Shown here piece after piece: positions 33,911-41,032 of a DNA stretch of 49,634 nucleotides (position 1 is its first letter; each line of letters opens with the position of its first letter). The DNA is from Acidimicrobiia bacterium (lineage in GTDB: Bacteria > Actinomycetota > Acidimicrobiia > Spongiisociales > Spongiisociaceae): assembly GCA_021296345.1 (NCBI GenBank), contig JAGWAN010000010.1, forward strand, positions 1 to 49,634, in the 5' to 3' direction. A model generated the notes under the pieces. It was not told where the DNA came from and did not search any database. It saw only the letters and a program-made list of their open reading frames with translations. Made by a program: the position numbers and the translations under genes.

Positions 33911-33960
33911 TATACTGCAGGGCGATGGACACGGACCGGAGCTTCGATGCCATTGAATGA
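33911..33960 (+). promoter_or_regulatory. -10 box TATACT and leaderless upstream ORF overlapping the DUF3040 gene
   Basis: TATACT (33911-33916), 8 nt, then ATG at 33925 opening the 11-residue ORF MDTDRSFDAIE, which stops at TGA 33958-33960. It overlaps the first codons of the DUF3040 gene (ATG 33947) in another frame. Confidence 0.45.
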
Positions 33961-34279
33961 GCGGGAGCAGCAGATCCTCGACGAGATCGAGCGCCAGTTT
34001 CGAACCGAAGACCCGGAATTTACCAAACGCACTTCCTCGTTGAACCGCATTCCCCAGTGGTATCTACGCGTAGCGGTTGCCGGAGTCGTGGTCGGATCAC
34101 TCGTCCTGCTCGTCACGTTCTCCTTCAACACCGTGGTGGCGGTGGGGGGATTCTGCGTGCTGTTGCTGTCGACGGCGACTCTGATTCGCATCCTCCGGCT
34201 CACGACCCGGGTGCCGGGTCAGCCGGTGCGGGATTTTCTGCCGGATGGCCGAAACTCCCGGTGGCCATTTGGGCGCTGA
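33947..34279 (+). CDS. DUF3040 membrane protein
   Basis: A 110-residue protein starting MPLNEREQQILDEIERQF, the signature opening of DUF3040, an actinobacterial family of unknown function. Two hydrophobic segments follow (about 42-60 and 64-82), and then a basic tail. The ribosome site GGAG lies about 7 nt before the ATG and overlaps the short upstream ORF. It lies a few genes upstream of the division cluster. Confidence 0.85.
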   Translation: MPLNEREQQILDEIERQFRTEDPEFTKRTSSLNRIPQWYLRVAVAGVVVGSLVLLVTFSFNTVVAVGGFCVLLLSTATLIRILRLTTRVPGQPVRDFLPDGRNSRWPFGR

Positions 34280-34433
34280 GCGCTCGCGCAGATTAGGATT
34301 CGCGACTCCTGGCGGCGGAGGCTTCAACCAGTTGAGCTTGATATCGCATATGCAGCGCCAGGGTGTGGGCACGGTCGGAAACGGCTTGAAAGACTCGGGT
34401 TGCCATGGTGGCCCGGAGTTCTAGGGAGATAAG

Positions 34434-34925
34434 TTGTTGCAAGAAGGCTTCAATTCCGAGCATGCCTCGAGACTGACCGGAGCCACCCAATCCCAACTTC
34501 GATACTGGGACAAATTGCGCCTGGTTCAGCCCTCCATCCAGGGCACGGACGGTCGTCCGGGAAAGCAAAGGATGTATTCGTTCCGAGATTTGGTGATGCT
34601 GCGGGTGGTCGTCACGCTCAAGGCCAACGGTTTGTCGCTCCAGCGGATCGGGCGGGCTTGGAACTACCTACAGCGCCAGGGTGTCGATCCGCGGGACGTG
34701 AAGCTCGTGACCGACGGCGAATCCGTGTACTCCGTGGAGGATGACAACCTGCTGGATCTTCTTCGCGATGGCCAACTGTCCTTCTTCCTGGAGTTGGAAC
34801 AACTGGCTGGCAACGTAGCGAGGGACGAGACCCTGTTCGAGCTGAACCGGGACCAGTTCCTGCGCCACGTCAAGAAGAGCCGCAAGTCCGTCCAGACCCA
34901 GCTCGAAGGGGCTGTCGGGACTTGA
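34434..34925 (+). CDS. MerR-like transcriptional regulator
   Basis: A 163-residue protein. Residues about 8-75 form a MerR-type winged helix-turn-helix (HASRLTGATQSQLRYWDKL, then RMYSFRDLVMLRVVVTLKAN and GLSLQRI). The C-terminal half is a mixed helical region without metal-binding cysteines, so the effector is unknown. The start is TTG at 34434, with AGGGAG 5 nt upstream. The stop overlaps the next small gene (TTGA). Confidence 0.78.
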   Translation: MLQEGFNSEHASRLTGATQSQLRYWDKLRLVQPSIQGTDGRPGKQRMYSFRDLVMLRVVVTLKANGLSLQRIGRAWNYLQRQGVDPRDVKLVTDGESVYSVEDDNLLDLLRDGQLSFFLELEQLAGNVARDETLFELNRDQFLRHVKKSRKSVQTQLEGAVGT

Positions 34926-35200
34926 GGGGTGCGCCTGACAGCTACCTGTCCGGGCGCATGGGCACCGTATTCGTGAGGGTGGTGGTCCGCCATCCGTCGC
35001 TTTCCTGGGAGGCGATCCGGTTGGCTGCGGCCACAGCCGCTCCCGACTGGTTCAGGAAGGCTCCGTTCGTGCCCCGTCCGGAGCCGCGTTATCGGGACTG
35101 GCGCCTGATGACCGCCTACGGCCGGCCCGATGCCACCCCGACGGTGAGAGAAGTGGAGGAGTTCCTCCGCTGGCGCCGAAACCTGCGCCGCGTTGACTGA
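34922..35200 (+). CDS. Small protein of unknown function coupled to the MerR-like regulator
   Basis: A 92-residue basic protein without a recognised family. Tryptophan- and arginine-rich parts (WEAIRLAAATAAPDWFRKAP, RYRDWRLMTAYGRPD, EEFLRWRRNLRR) look conserved in style rather than random. The start TTG overlaps the MerR stop by four bases; an ATG at 34958 is an alternative. Co-translation suggests a role with the regulator. Confidence 0.55.
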   Translation: MRGAPDSYLSGRMGTVFVRVVVRHPSLSWEAIRLAAATAAPDWFRKAPFVPRPEPRYRDWRLMTAYGRPDATPTVREVEEFLRWRRNLRRVD

Positions 35201-35312
35201 GTAGCCAGTGTTCCATTCACGCTCTCGCGTGAGCCCAGCTGTCGGTGATCCACGACAACTGGCCTCTGGCCTTCATGGCCTCCGTTCACAGGCCACTGAC
35301 CACCGGCCACTA
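35198..35312. repeat. Heptad repeat element, second GC-rich copy
   Basis: Read on the minus strand from the TAG stop of the thioredoxin-like gene (35312), heptads TAGTGGC, CGGTGGT, CAGTGGC, CTGTGAA follow. This 30-nt stretch matches the left end of the 18435 element with four differences, including the GTGAACGG that ends both. The other edge (TGAGTAGCCAGTG) is degenerate. The middle contains a perfect small hairpin, TCACGC with GCGTGA around TCTC. Confidence 0.78.
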
Positions 35313-35882
35313 GGTAGGTTCGTTACCCGGCTTCCATTTTATGGAGCATCCGATGGAGGGATACTGATTATCGGTTACGGGCCGGTCGTAGAGGACGGCG
35401 TCCAGGGCGGCTCGCAAGTCCTCCCCGGTCACCGGCACGCCCGAACCCGGCCGTGACCTGTCGAACTGTCCTCGATAGACAAGGGTCCGCTCCGGGCCGA
35501 ACAGGAAGAAGTCCGGAGTGCACGTGGCCGTATAGCTCCTGGCTACTTCCTGGGTCTCGTCATACAGCACCGGGAACAGGTAGCCTCGCCGGCGCGCCAC
35601 CCTCCCGAGAAGGTCGGGCGCATCGTCCGGATAGTTTTCGGCGTCGTTGGCGCTGATGCCGACGATCGCCACATCGGCCCCGGAGTAGTCCCGGCCGAAC
35701 TGGACGAGTCCCTCCTGGATGTGGACCACGTACGGGCAGTGGTTACAGATGAACATCACCACCAGCGCCTTGCTACCGGCAAGATCATGGATGCTGAGCC
35801 GGTCACCGCTCACGGTATCCGGAAGGTCGAAGCCGGGAGCCGGGGTTCCCAGCGCGAGCATTGTGGACGTTGCAGCGGGCAT
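35310..35882 (-). CDS. Thioredoxin-like (AhpC/TSA-type) protein
   Basis: A 190-residue protein with the thioredoxin fold: FDLPDTVSGDRLSIHDLAG, then ALVVMFICNHCPYVVHIQ with cysteines 46 and 49 in a CNHC arrangement. ATCTPDFFLFGPERTLVYRGQ carries the cis-proline region. A C-terminal SIGCSIKWKPG is shared by a subfamily of peroxiredoxin-like proteins of unknown role. No signal peptide is visible, so it is probably cytoplasmic. A GAGG site precedes the ATG. Confidence 0.87.
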   Translation of the reverse strand: MPAATSTMLALGTPAPGFDLPDTVSGDRLSIHDLAGSKALVVMFICNHCPYVVHIQEGLVQFGRDYSGADVAIVGISANDAENYPDDAPDLLGRVARRRGYLFPVLYDETQEVARSYTATCTPDFFLFGPERTLVYRGQFDRSRPGSGVPVTGEDLRAALDAVLYDRPVTDNQYPSIGCSIKWKPGNEPT

Positions 35883-35946
35883 GTCGGTTACCTCGATGTC
35901 AAAGGTCGGTCAGGTTATCACGGGCGCGGAACGCCACCGGGCGCCG

Positions 35947-36483
35947 TCAGGCCGGTTCGGCTAGGAGATAGGGGATCCACTCAGGTTCCCGAGTCTTGCT
36001 CAGGGCGGCGTACAGCCATCCCTGATAGCTCGGTGTGACCGGGGTCCGGTTTAGCTTGAGGCCGGCCTGTTCGGGCAGCCGGCTTCCCTTCCGGACGTTA
36101 CAGCGACGGCAGCAAGCTACCACGTTCTCCCACGTATGCTTGCCCCCCCGCGCCTTCGGAACCACATGATCGAGGCTCTCGGCGGGCGAGCGGCAGTACT
36201 GGCACCGGTGGTGGTCACGGGCAAAGACCGCAGTCCGGGTGAGCGGGACGCGGCGGTGGTAGGGAACCTTCACGTAGTCTCGCAACCGGACCACGGAGGG
36301 AACCTCGAACTTATGGTCCGCGCTCCTCCATACCAGGTCGGTGGCGGCCACTGTGTCCGCCTTGGAGCGCAGTACCAGCACTATGGCGCGCCGGGCGCTC
36401 ACGATCGAAAGCGGCTCATAAGTTGCATTCAGAACCAGTGCTCGCTCGGCCAACCGGACGCCTTTTCCGCTCGGGCTAACCAT
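35947..36483 (-). CDS. HNH endonuclease
   Basis: A 178-residue protein starting at MVSPSGKGVRLAERALVLNATYEPLSIV. It carries the zinc-bound HNH module CQYCRSPAESLDHVVPKARGG and then VACCRRCNVRKG. The LNATYEPL opening is common in small actinobacterial HNH proteins. Its biological role is unknown; it is not in a phage or restriction context here. The longer open frame upstream shows no similarity. Confidence 0.82.
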   Translation of the reverse strand: MVSPSGKGVRLAERALVLNATYEPLSIVSARRAIVLVLRSKADTVAATDLVWRSADHKFEVPSVVRLRDYVKVPYHRRVPLTRTAVFARDHHRCQYCRSPAESLDHVVPKARGGKHTWENVVACCRRCNVRKGSRLPEQAGLKLNRTPVTPSYQGWLYAALSKTREPEWIPYLLAEPA

Positions 36484-36607
36484 ACCAAGCCGGCGGGATC
36501 GCTCCGGAACCTGATTCGTGCCGCGAGGGTGGCACGGCACCCCCGCCGAGCCATAGACGAGTAGTTCCGGGGGATCGGGCCACTGCTTGTGGCCGGGTGG
36601 ATTGTGG

Positions 36608-37078
36608 TCAGCCCCCCGACCCGGCGCTGCTTCCGGCCCCGGCGCAGGAGGCGCATACGCCATCGATCTCGAAGGAATGGTTGGCGGCTATGAATCCCTT
36701 TTCCTCGGCCGCAGCCGACACCAGCGCATCGATCGTGGACTCGGTGTGCTTGGCCAACTCGATGTCGTCGATGGTTCCGCAGGACCGACATGTCAGGTGG
36801 TGGTGGTGTCCCATCAGCCACTCCGCCAGTTCGTAGCGAATACTCCCGCCCGTGCCATGGTGGGGGACCAGGATGCCGAGATCCGTCATGGTCGTGAGGG
36901 TGCGGTATATGGAGGACAGAGGAACCGCCTCCTCCAGATCCTTGTGCAGATCTCGGGCCGAGCGGGGGCCGTCGGATCGCTGCAAGGCTTGGACGAGGAG
37001 ACGCCGCCCCTTGGTGTAGCGGACTTCGGCCGAACTGAGATGCAACATCACCTGCTGCTCGATCTGTGAGGTGGCCAT
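36608..37078 (-). CDS. Fur-family transcriptional regulator
   Basis: A 156-residue protein starting MATSQIEQQVMLHLSSAEV. It has the winged-helix part (TKGRRLLVQALQRSD, LSSIYRTLTTMTDLGIL) and the metal-binding part (HHHHLTCRSCG, a C-terminal CASC pair). The two CxxC motifs form the structural zinc site. The metal sensed (iron, zinc or other) cannot be told from sequence. GAGGG lies 4 nt before the chosen ATG. It is divergent from mraZ. Confidence 0.9.
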   Translation of the reverse strand: MATSQIEQQVMLHLSSAEVRYTKGRRLLVQALQRSDGPRSARDLHKDLEEAVPLSSIYRTLTTMTDLGILVPHHGTGGSIRYELAEWLMGHHHHLTCRSCGTIDDIELAKHTESTIDALVSAAAEEKGFIAANHSFEIDGVCASCAGAGSSAGSGG

Positions 37079-37258
37079 GGGACCCTCAGGAATATTGCCA
37101 GCCGGTACTTTTTGGGGTGGTGCCAAGCCGGAGCGACCGTCGTTCCTCCGGGACCTTGATACGGGTTCTCATCATAGCCCTAGGGGGAGCTTCGACCCCG
37201 CTCCGGCACATCCGCCACGCCGACCGGAAGTCCCGCTCAGTAGGCCCATCGGAGGTAA

Positions 37259-37297
37259 ATGACCCACCAGATTGTCGGCTGGTGTCATATTGTGTAA
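37259..37297 (+). CDS. Possible 12-codon ORF before mraZ
   Basis: ATG with GGAGG 3 nt upstream encodes MTHQIVGWCHIV and stops at TAA. It overlaps the first copies of the GTG repeat array, so it lies upstream of the proposed mraZ start site and would need another promoter. It may be chance. Confidence 0.2.
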   Translation: MTHQIVGWCHIV

Positions 37298-37328
37298 GAA
37301 TAGTGTCGTCAGGTGTCAAGAAGTGGTA
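37282..37328 (+). promoter_or_regulatory. Probable MraZ operator, five GTG repeats at 10-11 bp spacing
   Basis: GTGTCA, GTGTAA, GTGTCG, GTGTCA and GTGGTA begin at 37282, 37292, 37303, 37313 and 37323, one helical turn apart. The last copy runs into the -10 box TAGACT (37327-37332). MraZ proteins bind direct repeats of a GTG-containing pentamer spaced by about 10 bp upstream of their own gene, so this is a fitting autorepression site. Confidence 0.7.
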
Positions 37329-37383
37329 GACTCCTGACTCCCAGTTCCCCTGATCGGCAGCGGACGGTACTACGAGCGGAGTG

Positions 37384-37821
37384 ATGAAGGAACGGCGCCA
37401 GGAGTTTCTAGGCGAGCTGTCGCGGAAGGTGGACCCCAAGGGTCGTGTGGTGCTTCCGGCCGAATACCGCGATCTGCTCGACGGCGACTTCTACGTGACC
37501 AGGGGTCGGGACCGCTGCCTGTATGTGTTTCCGTGGGAGGTGTGGCAGAAGAGAAAGAAAGCGATCGGGGAACTCGACGAGGCGAGCGCCGCGGGTCGGG
37601 CCGAGGTCCGGGCCTTCTTCTCGGGCGCCACCCGGCCCGAACTGGACTCGGCCGGTCGGGTACAGCTCTCGTTCCGGTTGCGCGAGTATGCCGGGCTCTC
37701 GCAGGATGTGATCTTCGTCGGCGCCGGCGAGTACGCGGAGATATGGGCCGCGGAGTCGTGGGCCCGTTACCAACCATCGGCCATGGCGGCCTATTCCGGA
37801 GGACAGGAGGATTCACCGTAG
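37384..37821 (+). CDS. mraZ: Transcriptional regulator MraZ
   Basis: About 145 residues with two AbrB-like SpoVT halves. The first contains GELSRKVDPKGRVVLPAEYR and the second RPELDSAGRVQLSFRLREYAG, both with the D-x-x-GR core. It binds DNA and controls the division and wall cluster. GTG at 37381 or ATG at 37384 could start it; GGAG lies directly upstream. It is the first gene of the dcw cluster. Confidence 0.94.
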   Translation: MKERRQEFLGELSRKVDPKGRVVLPAEYRDLLDGDFYVTRGRDRCLYVFPWEVWQKRKKAIGELDEASAAGRAEVRAFFSGATRPELDSAGRVQLSFRLREYAGLSQDVIFVGAGEYAEIWAAESWARYQPSAMAAYSGGQEDSP

Positions 37822-37867
37822 GCACACGACTGATACAAGACGACCCCACCGGCGCGATGACCTGCTC

Positions 37868-37950
37868 ATTGCCAGCCCTCCGGACACCCAATGGATTGTC
37901 CCTACTCCGCCCGCAGTCCTTAGGTAAGAAAGAATCGGAGGGCTGGCAAT
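37868..37950 (+). ncRNA. Structured element between mraZ and rsmH
   Basis: ATTGCCAGCCCTCCG (37868-37882) is perfectly complementary to CGGAGGGCTGGCAAT (37936-37950), with further pairing outside (CCTG at 37861 with CAGG at 37955). The enclosed 53 nt contains a small CAATGGATTG hairpin. There is no T-tract. The position, directly upstream of rsmH (mraW) in an actinobacterium, is that of the known mraW RNA motif, but the consensus could not be compared. Confidence 0.55.
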
Positions 37951-37977
37951 GGGTCAGGAACCAGGAAAGAGACGCCG

Positions 37978-38886
37978 GTGAGCGGGAGGCCGTTCCATGT
38001 ACCCGTGATGCCGGAGGAGGTTGTGAGCTTGTTCTCGCCCATACAGGACGGGGTGATCGTTGATGCGACCCTTGGCGGGGGCGGTCACACCGCGGCTCTT
38101 CTCGCTAGGCTCGACAACTCGGTCAGCGTGCTCGGGATCGATCGTGATCCCGCAGCCATCGACCGCATGTTCGAGCACGACCGGCTCCGGCTCGTGGTGG
38201 GCAACTTCGGACACCTGGACCGGATCCTGGCGAGCCAGGGCTTGGATGAGATAGCCGGAGTCCTGCTCGATCTCGGTGTTTCTAGCCATCAACTCGACGA
38301 AGGAAAGCGCGGCTTCTCGTACCGTCATGAGGGTCCGCTCGATATGCGAATGGGTCCGGATGCCACCCGGACGGCCCACGACATCGTCAACGAAGCGTCT
38401 CTCAACGAGCTCGTGCGGATCATCCGCACGTTGGGGGAGGAGCGGTTCGCCAGGCGTATCGCCGGAAGGATCGTAGAGCATCGGCCCATCGGGACGACTG
38501 CTCAACTGGCGGAGGTGGTTCGCCAGGCCATACCGGCCGCCACCCGGCGATCGGGTGGGCATCCGGCACGCCGAACCTTCCAGGCGGTGCGGATGGCCGT
38601 GAACGAGGAGTTGAGCGCTCTGTCAGCGGCGCTGGATTCGGGTATCGAAGCACTCCGTCCGGGGGGTCGATGCGTGGCGATTTCCTATCACTCGCTCGAG
38701 GATCGGATCGTCAAGCGCCGGTTCCGGCGAGGGGAGGGCCGGGCCCCCGGCCCTGTTCTTCCTGTCGCTCCTCCGGTCGAGCTGACGGCTCTCGCTCGCA
38801 AGGTCGTCAAGCCCGGTGAGGAGGAAGTGCACCGCAACCCCAGGGCGCGGAGCGCCCGTCTCCGTGCAGTGGAGAAGGTGGCGTGA
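37978..38886 (+). CDS. rsmH: 16S rRNA m4C1402 methyltransferase
   Basis: A 302-residue protein (GTG start) with HVPVMPEEVV, the SAM site DATLGGGGHTAALL, the LLDLGVSSHQLD motif, RGFSYRHEGPLDMRM and ISYHSLEDRIVKRRF. It methylates N4 of C1402 in 16S rRNA. It overlaps ftsL by GTGA. It is separated from mraZ by 156 nt containing the inverted repeat. Confidence 0.95.
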   Translation: MSGRPFHVPVMPEEVVSLFSPIQDGVIVDATLGGGGHTAALLARLDNSVSVLGIDRDPAAIDRMFEHDRLRLVVGNFGHLDRILASQGLDEIAGVLLDLGVSSHQLDEGKRGFSYRHEGPLDMRMGPDATRTAHDIVNEASLNELVRIIRTLGEERFARRIAGRIVEHRPIGTTAQLAEVVRQAIPAATRRSGGHPARRTFQAVRMAVNEELSALSAALDSGIEALRPGGRCVAISYHSLEDRIVKRRFRRGEGRAPGPVLPVAPPVELTALARKVVKPGEEEVHRNPRARSARLRAVEKVA

Positions 38887-39272
38887 CCGCTCGCCCGCAA
38901 CCGGTTCCAACTCCTGCTCCAGCCGGACTCCGGGTCCTGTCCGGGGGTGGAGAAACATGGTGGCGCCCGCTCACCTGGGTGATCTACACCGTGGTGGCGG
39001 TGGCAGCATTTCTGGCGTTCATATTCCTGCGAACCGCGGTGGACGAGGTCGTGTACGAGATCAGCAATACGCAAGCGCAGATACAGGTGGAGCTGGAGCG
39101 AAAGGCCCGGCTCGAGGAGGAGAAGAGAGCCCTCCAGTCTCCCTGGGAGATCGTGCCGATCGCAGAGAGGATGCTCGGGATGGTGCTGCCCGACGACGTA
39201 ATCCCGGTGTCCGCGCCAGGTCCTGCACCGGTCGGAGACGGCGGAGCCTCGACGCAGACCGTTGAAGGCTGA
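38883..39272 (+). CDS. ftsL: FtsL-like cell division protein
   Basis: A 129-residue bitopic membrane protein: a short cytoplasmic part, one hydrophobic segment (about 30-50) and a coiled-coil region (NTQAQIQVELERKARLEEEK). A segment with LQSPWEIVPIAERMLGM follows, typical of FtsL/DivIC-type proteins. It is expected to join FtsQ and FtsB and to activate FtsWI. Assignment rests on topology and gene order as much as on sequence. Confidence 0.8.
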   Translation: MTARPQPVPTPAPAGLRVLSGGGETWWRPLTWVIYTVVAVAAFLAFIFLRTAVDEVVYEISNTQAQIQVELERKARLEEEKRALQSPWEIVPIAERMLGMVLPDDVIPVSAPGPAPVGDGGASTQTVEG

Positions 39273-39277
39273 GGCCA

Positions 39278-41032
39278 ATGGCGACCAAAAAGCCGCGACG
39301 CCTCGTTAAGCAGTCGACCGACGTGCGCTTGCTGTCGATAGCGCTGGTCTTCGTCGGGTGCTGGCTGTTCATCGGCTACCAGCTATACCAGGTTCAAGTC
39401 GTGGACGCAGCCGTTTACCGGGAAGCCGCCGACCGCCAGCTCATCCGGGTGGAGGAGACAGCGGCGGTTCGTGGAACCGTATTCGACCGGCAGAACCGGG
39501 AGTTGGCGATCACTTCCCAGTCCCGCACCATCTATGCGGACCCGCGCCAGATCGAAGATCCCTCCGGAACGGCGTCCGTCTTGAGCAAGTTGCTCGATAT
39601 CGACATCCAAGCGCTCCGGGACAAGCTCTACTCGGACACAACCTTCCAGTTCATCGCCCGCCAGGTCGATACCGACACCGCGGCCAGGGTGGAGGCTCTC
39701 GAGCTTCCCGGGATACACTTCCTGCCCGAGCCCAAGCGGGTATACCCCTACGGTCCGCTGGCTGCCCACGTGGTGGGGTTCGTCAACACCGACTCGGAGG
39801 GTATCGAGGGCATCGAGGCCGAGTACGACGATCTTCTTACCGGCATTCCCGGGCGGGTGTTGGCCGAGCGGGCGGCGAGAGGGCAGCTGATCCCGCAGGG
39901 CCGTACCGAGATAGAGCCTGCCGTGGCGGGCGCCGATCTGGTCCTGGCCATCGACCGCGAGATCCAATTCATGGCCTACCGGGAGTGCGTGGAGACGTTG
40001 GTGGTTGCCCAGGCCAAGCGGTGCATCGCGGTGGCCATGGATCCCAGCACCTTCGAGGTGATGGCCATGGCGGTGGCGCCGGCGTTCGACCCGGCCACCA
40101 GAACCCAGGACGATATCGAATCGGGTCGCCTCATCAACGTGGCTGTCCGCTCCGTCTACGAGCCCGGCTCCACCCAAAAGGCGGTGACGGTGGCGGCCGC
40201 TCTCAACGAGGGAGTGGTCGATTGGGACACCCAGTACCTGGTGCAGGACGAGTACGAGGTCGTAGAGGGCACCTGTTCGGGCGACGGCGATCAGGGGTTC
40301 GGCTGCTACCGGGACTTCAGCCCGCATGAACCGGTGGTGATGACGGTCAGGGAATGCGTTCGCCTATCCTCGAACGTATGCATGGTGAAGATCGGTCGTG
40401 ATCTCGGCGTAGACAAACTGCGCTCGTATCTGGAAGCGTTCGGTTACGGTCAGGTCACCGGCATCGACTATCCCGGCGAAGCCGAGGGAGCGGTCAACCT
40501 TCCCCACGGCTGCCCGACCTGCCCGTCCTCTGCCTCGATCGGCTACTCCCTGTCGGTCACCGCCCTGCAGATGGCCTCGGTGTACAGCACCATCGCCAAC
40601 GGTGGCGTCCGTATGGAACCAAGGCTGATGATCGGCTGGGCGGATGGGGACGGCCTCCGGCAAACCGAGCCGTCAACCGGGACCAGGGTGATAACCGAAG
40701 ACACCGCCCGCACGGTGCGTCTCTTGCTCAAGTCGGTGGTGGACAGCGGTACCGGTACCAATGCGGCCGTGACCGGGTACACCGTGGCCGGCAAGACCGG
40801 TACGACCCGGAGGTTCGATGTCGACATCGGGGCGTATACCACGGATTACGTATCCAGCTTCGTGGGAATGGCGCCGGTCGACGATCCCCGCCTGGTGATC
40901 GTGGTGGTGGTGGATTCCCCCCAGGTGGGTTCGACCGTTGCCGAGCGGACCGGCGGCGCGGTGGCTGCTCCCGCGTTCTCAAGGATCATGGAGGCGTCTC
41001 TCCATCAAATGGGGGTGCGACCGGATGCTTGA
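39278..41032 (+). CDS. ftsI: Penicillin-binding protein FtsI (PBP3 type)
   Basis: A 584-residue class B PBP. It has an N-terminal membrane anchor (about 18-38), a dimerisation domain starting at VRGTVFDRQNRELA, and a transpeptidase domain with STQK (Ser298 and Lys301), SSN (364-366) and KTG (506-508). It cross-links septal peptidoglycan. Six cysteines lie in the extracytoplasmic part (about 333, 343, 360, 368, 412 and 415). It overlaps murE by 8 bp. Confidence 0.95.
   Translation: MATKKPRRLVKQSTDVRLLSIALVFVGCWLFIGYQLYQVQVVDAAVYREAADRQLIRVEETAAVRGTVFDRQNRELAITSQSRTIYADPRQIEDPSGTASVLSKLLDIDIQALRDKLYSDTTFQFIARQVDTDTAARVEALELPGIHFLPEPKRVYPYGPLAAHVVGFVNTDSEGIEGIEAEYDDLLTGIPGRVLAERAARGQLIPQGRTEIEPAVAGADLVLAIDREIQFMAYRECVETLVVAQAKRCIAVAMDPSTFEVMAMAVAPAFDPATRTQDDIESGRLINVAVRSVYEPGSTQKAVTVAAALNEGVVDWDTQYLVQDEYEVVEGTCSGDGDQGFGCYRDFSPHEPVVMTVRECVRLSSNVCMVKIGRDLGVDKLRSYLEAFGYGQVTGIDYPGEAEGAVNLPHGCPTCPSSASIGYSLSVTALQMASVYSTIANGGVRMEPRLMIGWADGDGLRQTEPSTGTRVITEDTARTVRLLLKSVVDSGTGTNAAVTGYTVAGKTGTTRRFDVDIGAYTTDYVSSFVGMAPVDDPRLVIVVVVDSPQVGSTVAERTGGAVAAPAFSRIMEASLHQMGVRPDA

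Larger units (their letters stand above)
37079..37380. promoter_or_regulatory. Divergent control region of fur-like gene and mraZ
   Basis: This 302-bp gene-free stretch holds a minus-strand TATGAT near 37180 that could serve the fur-like gene, a short ORF with a good ribosome site (37259-37297), the GTG repeat array (37282-37328) and the probable mraZ -10 box TAGACT (37327-37332). Nothing else was recognised. Confidence 0.5.
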
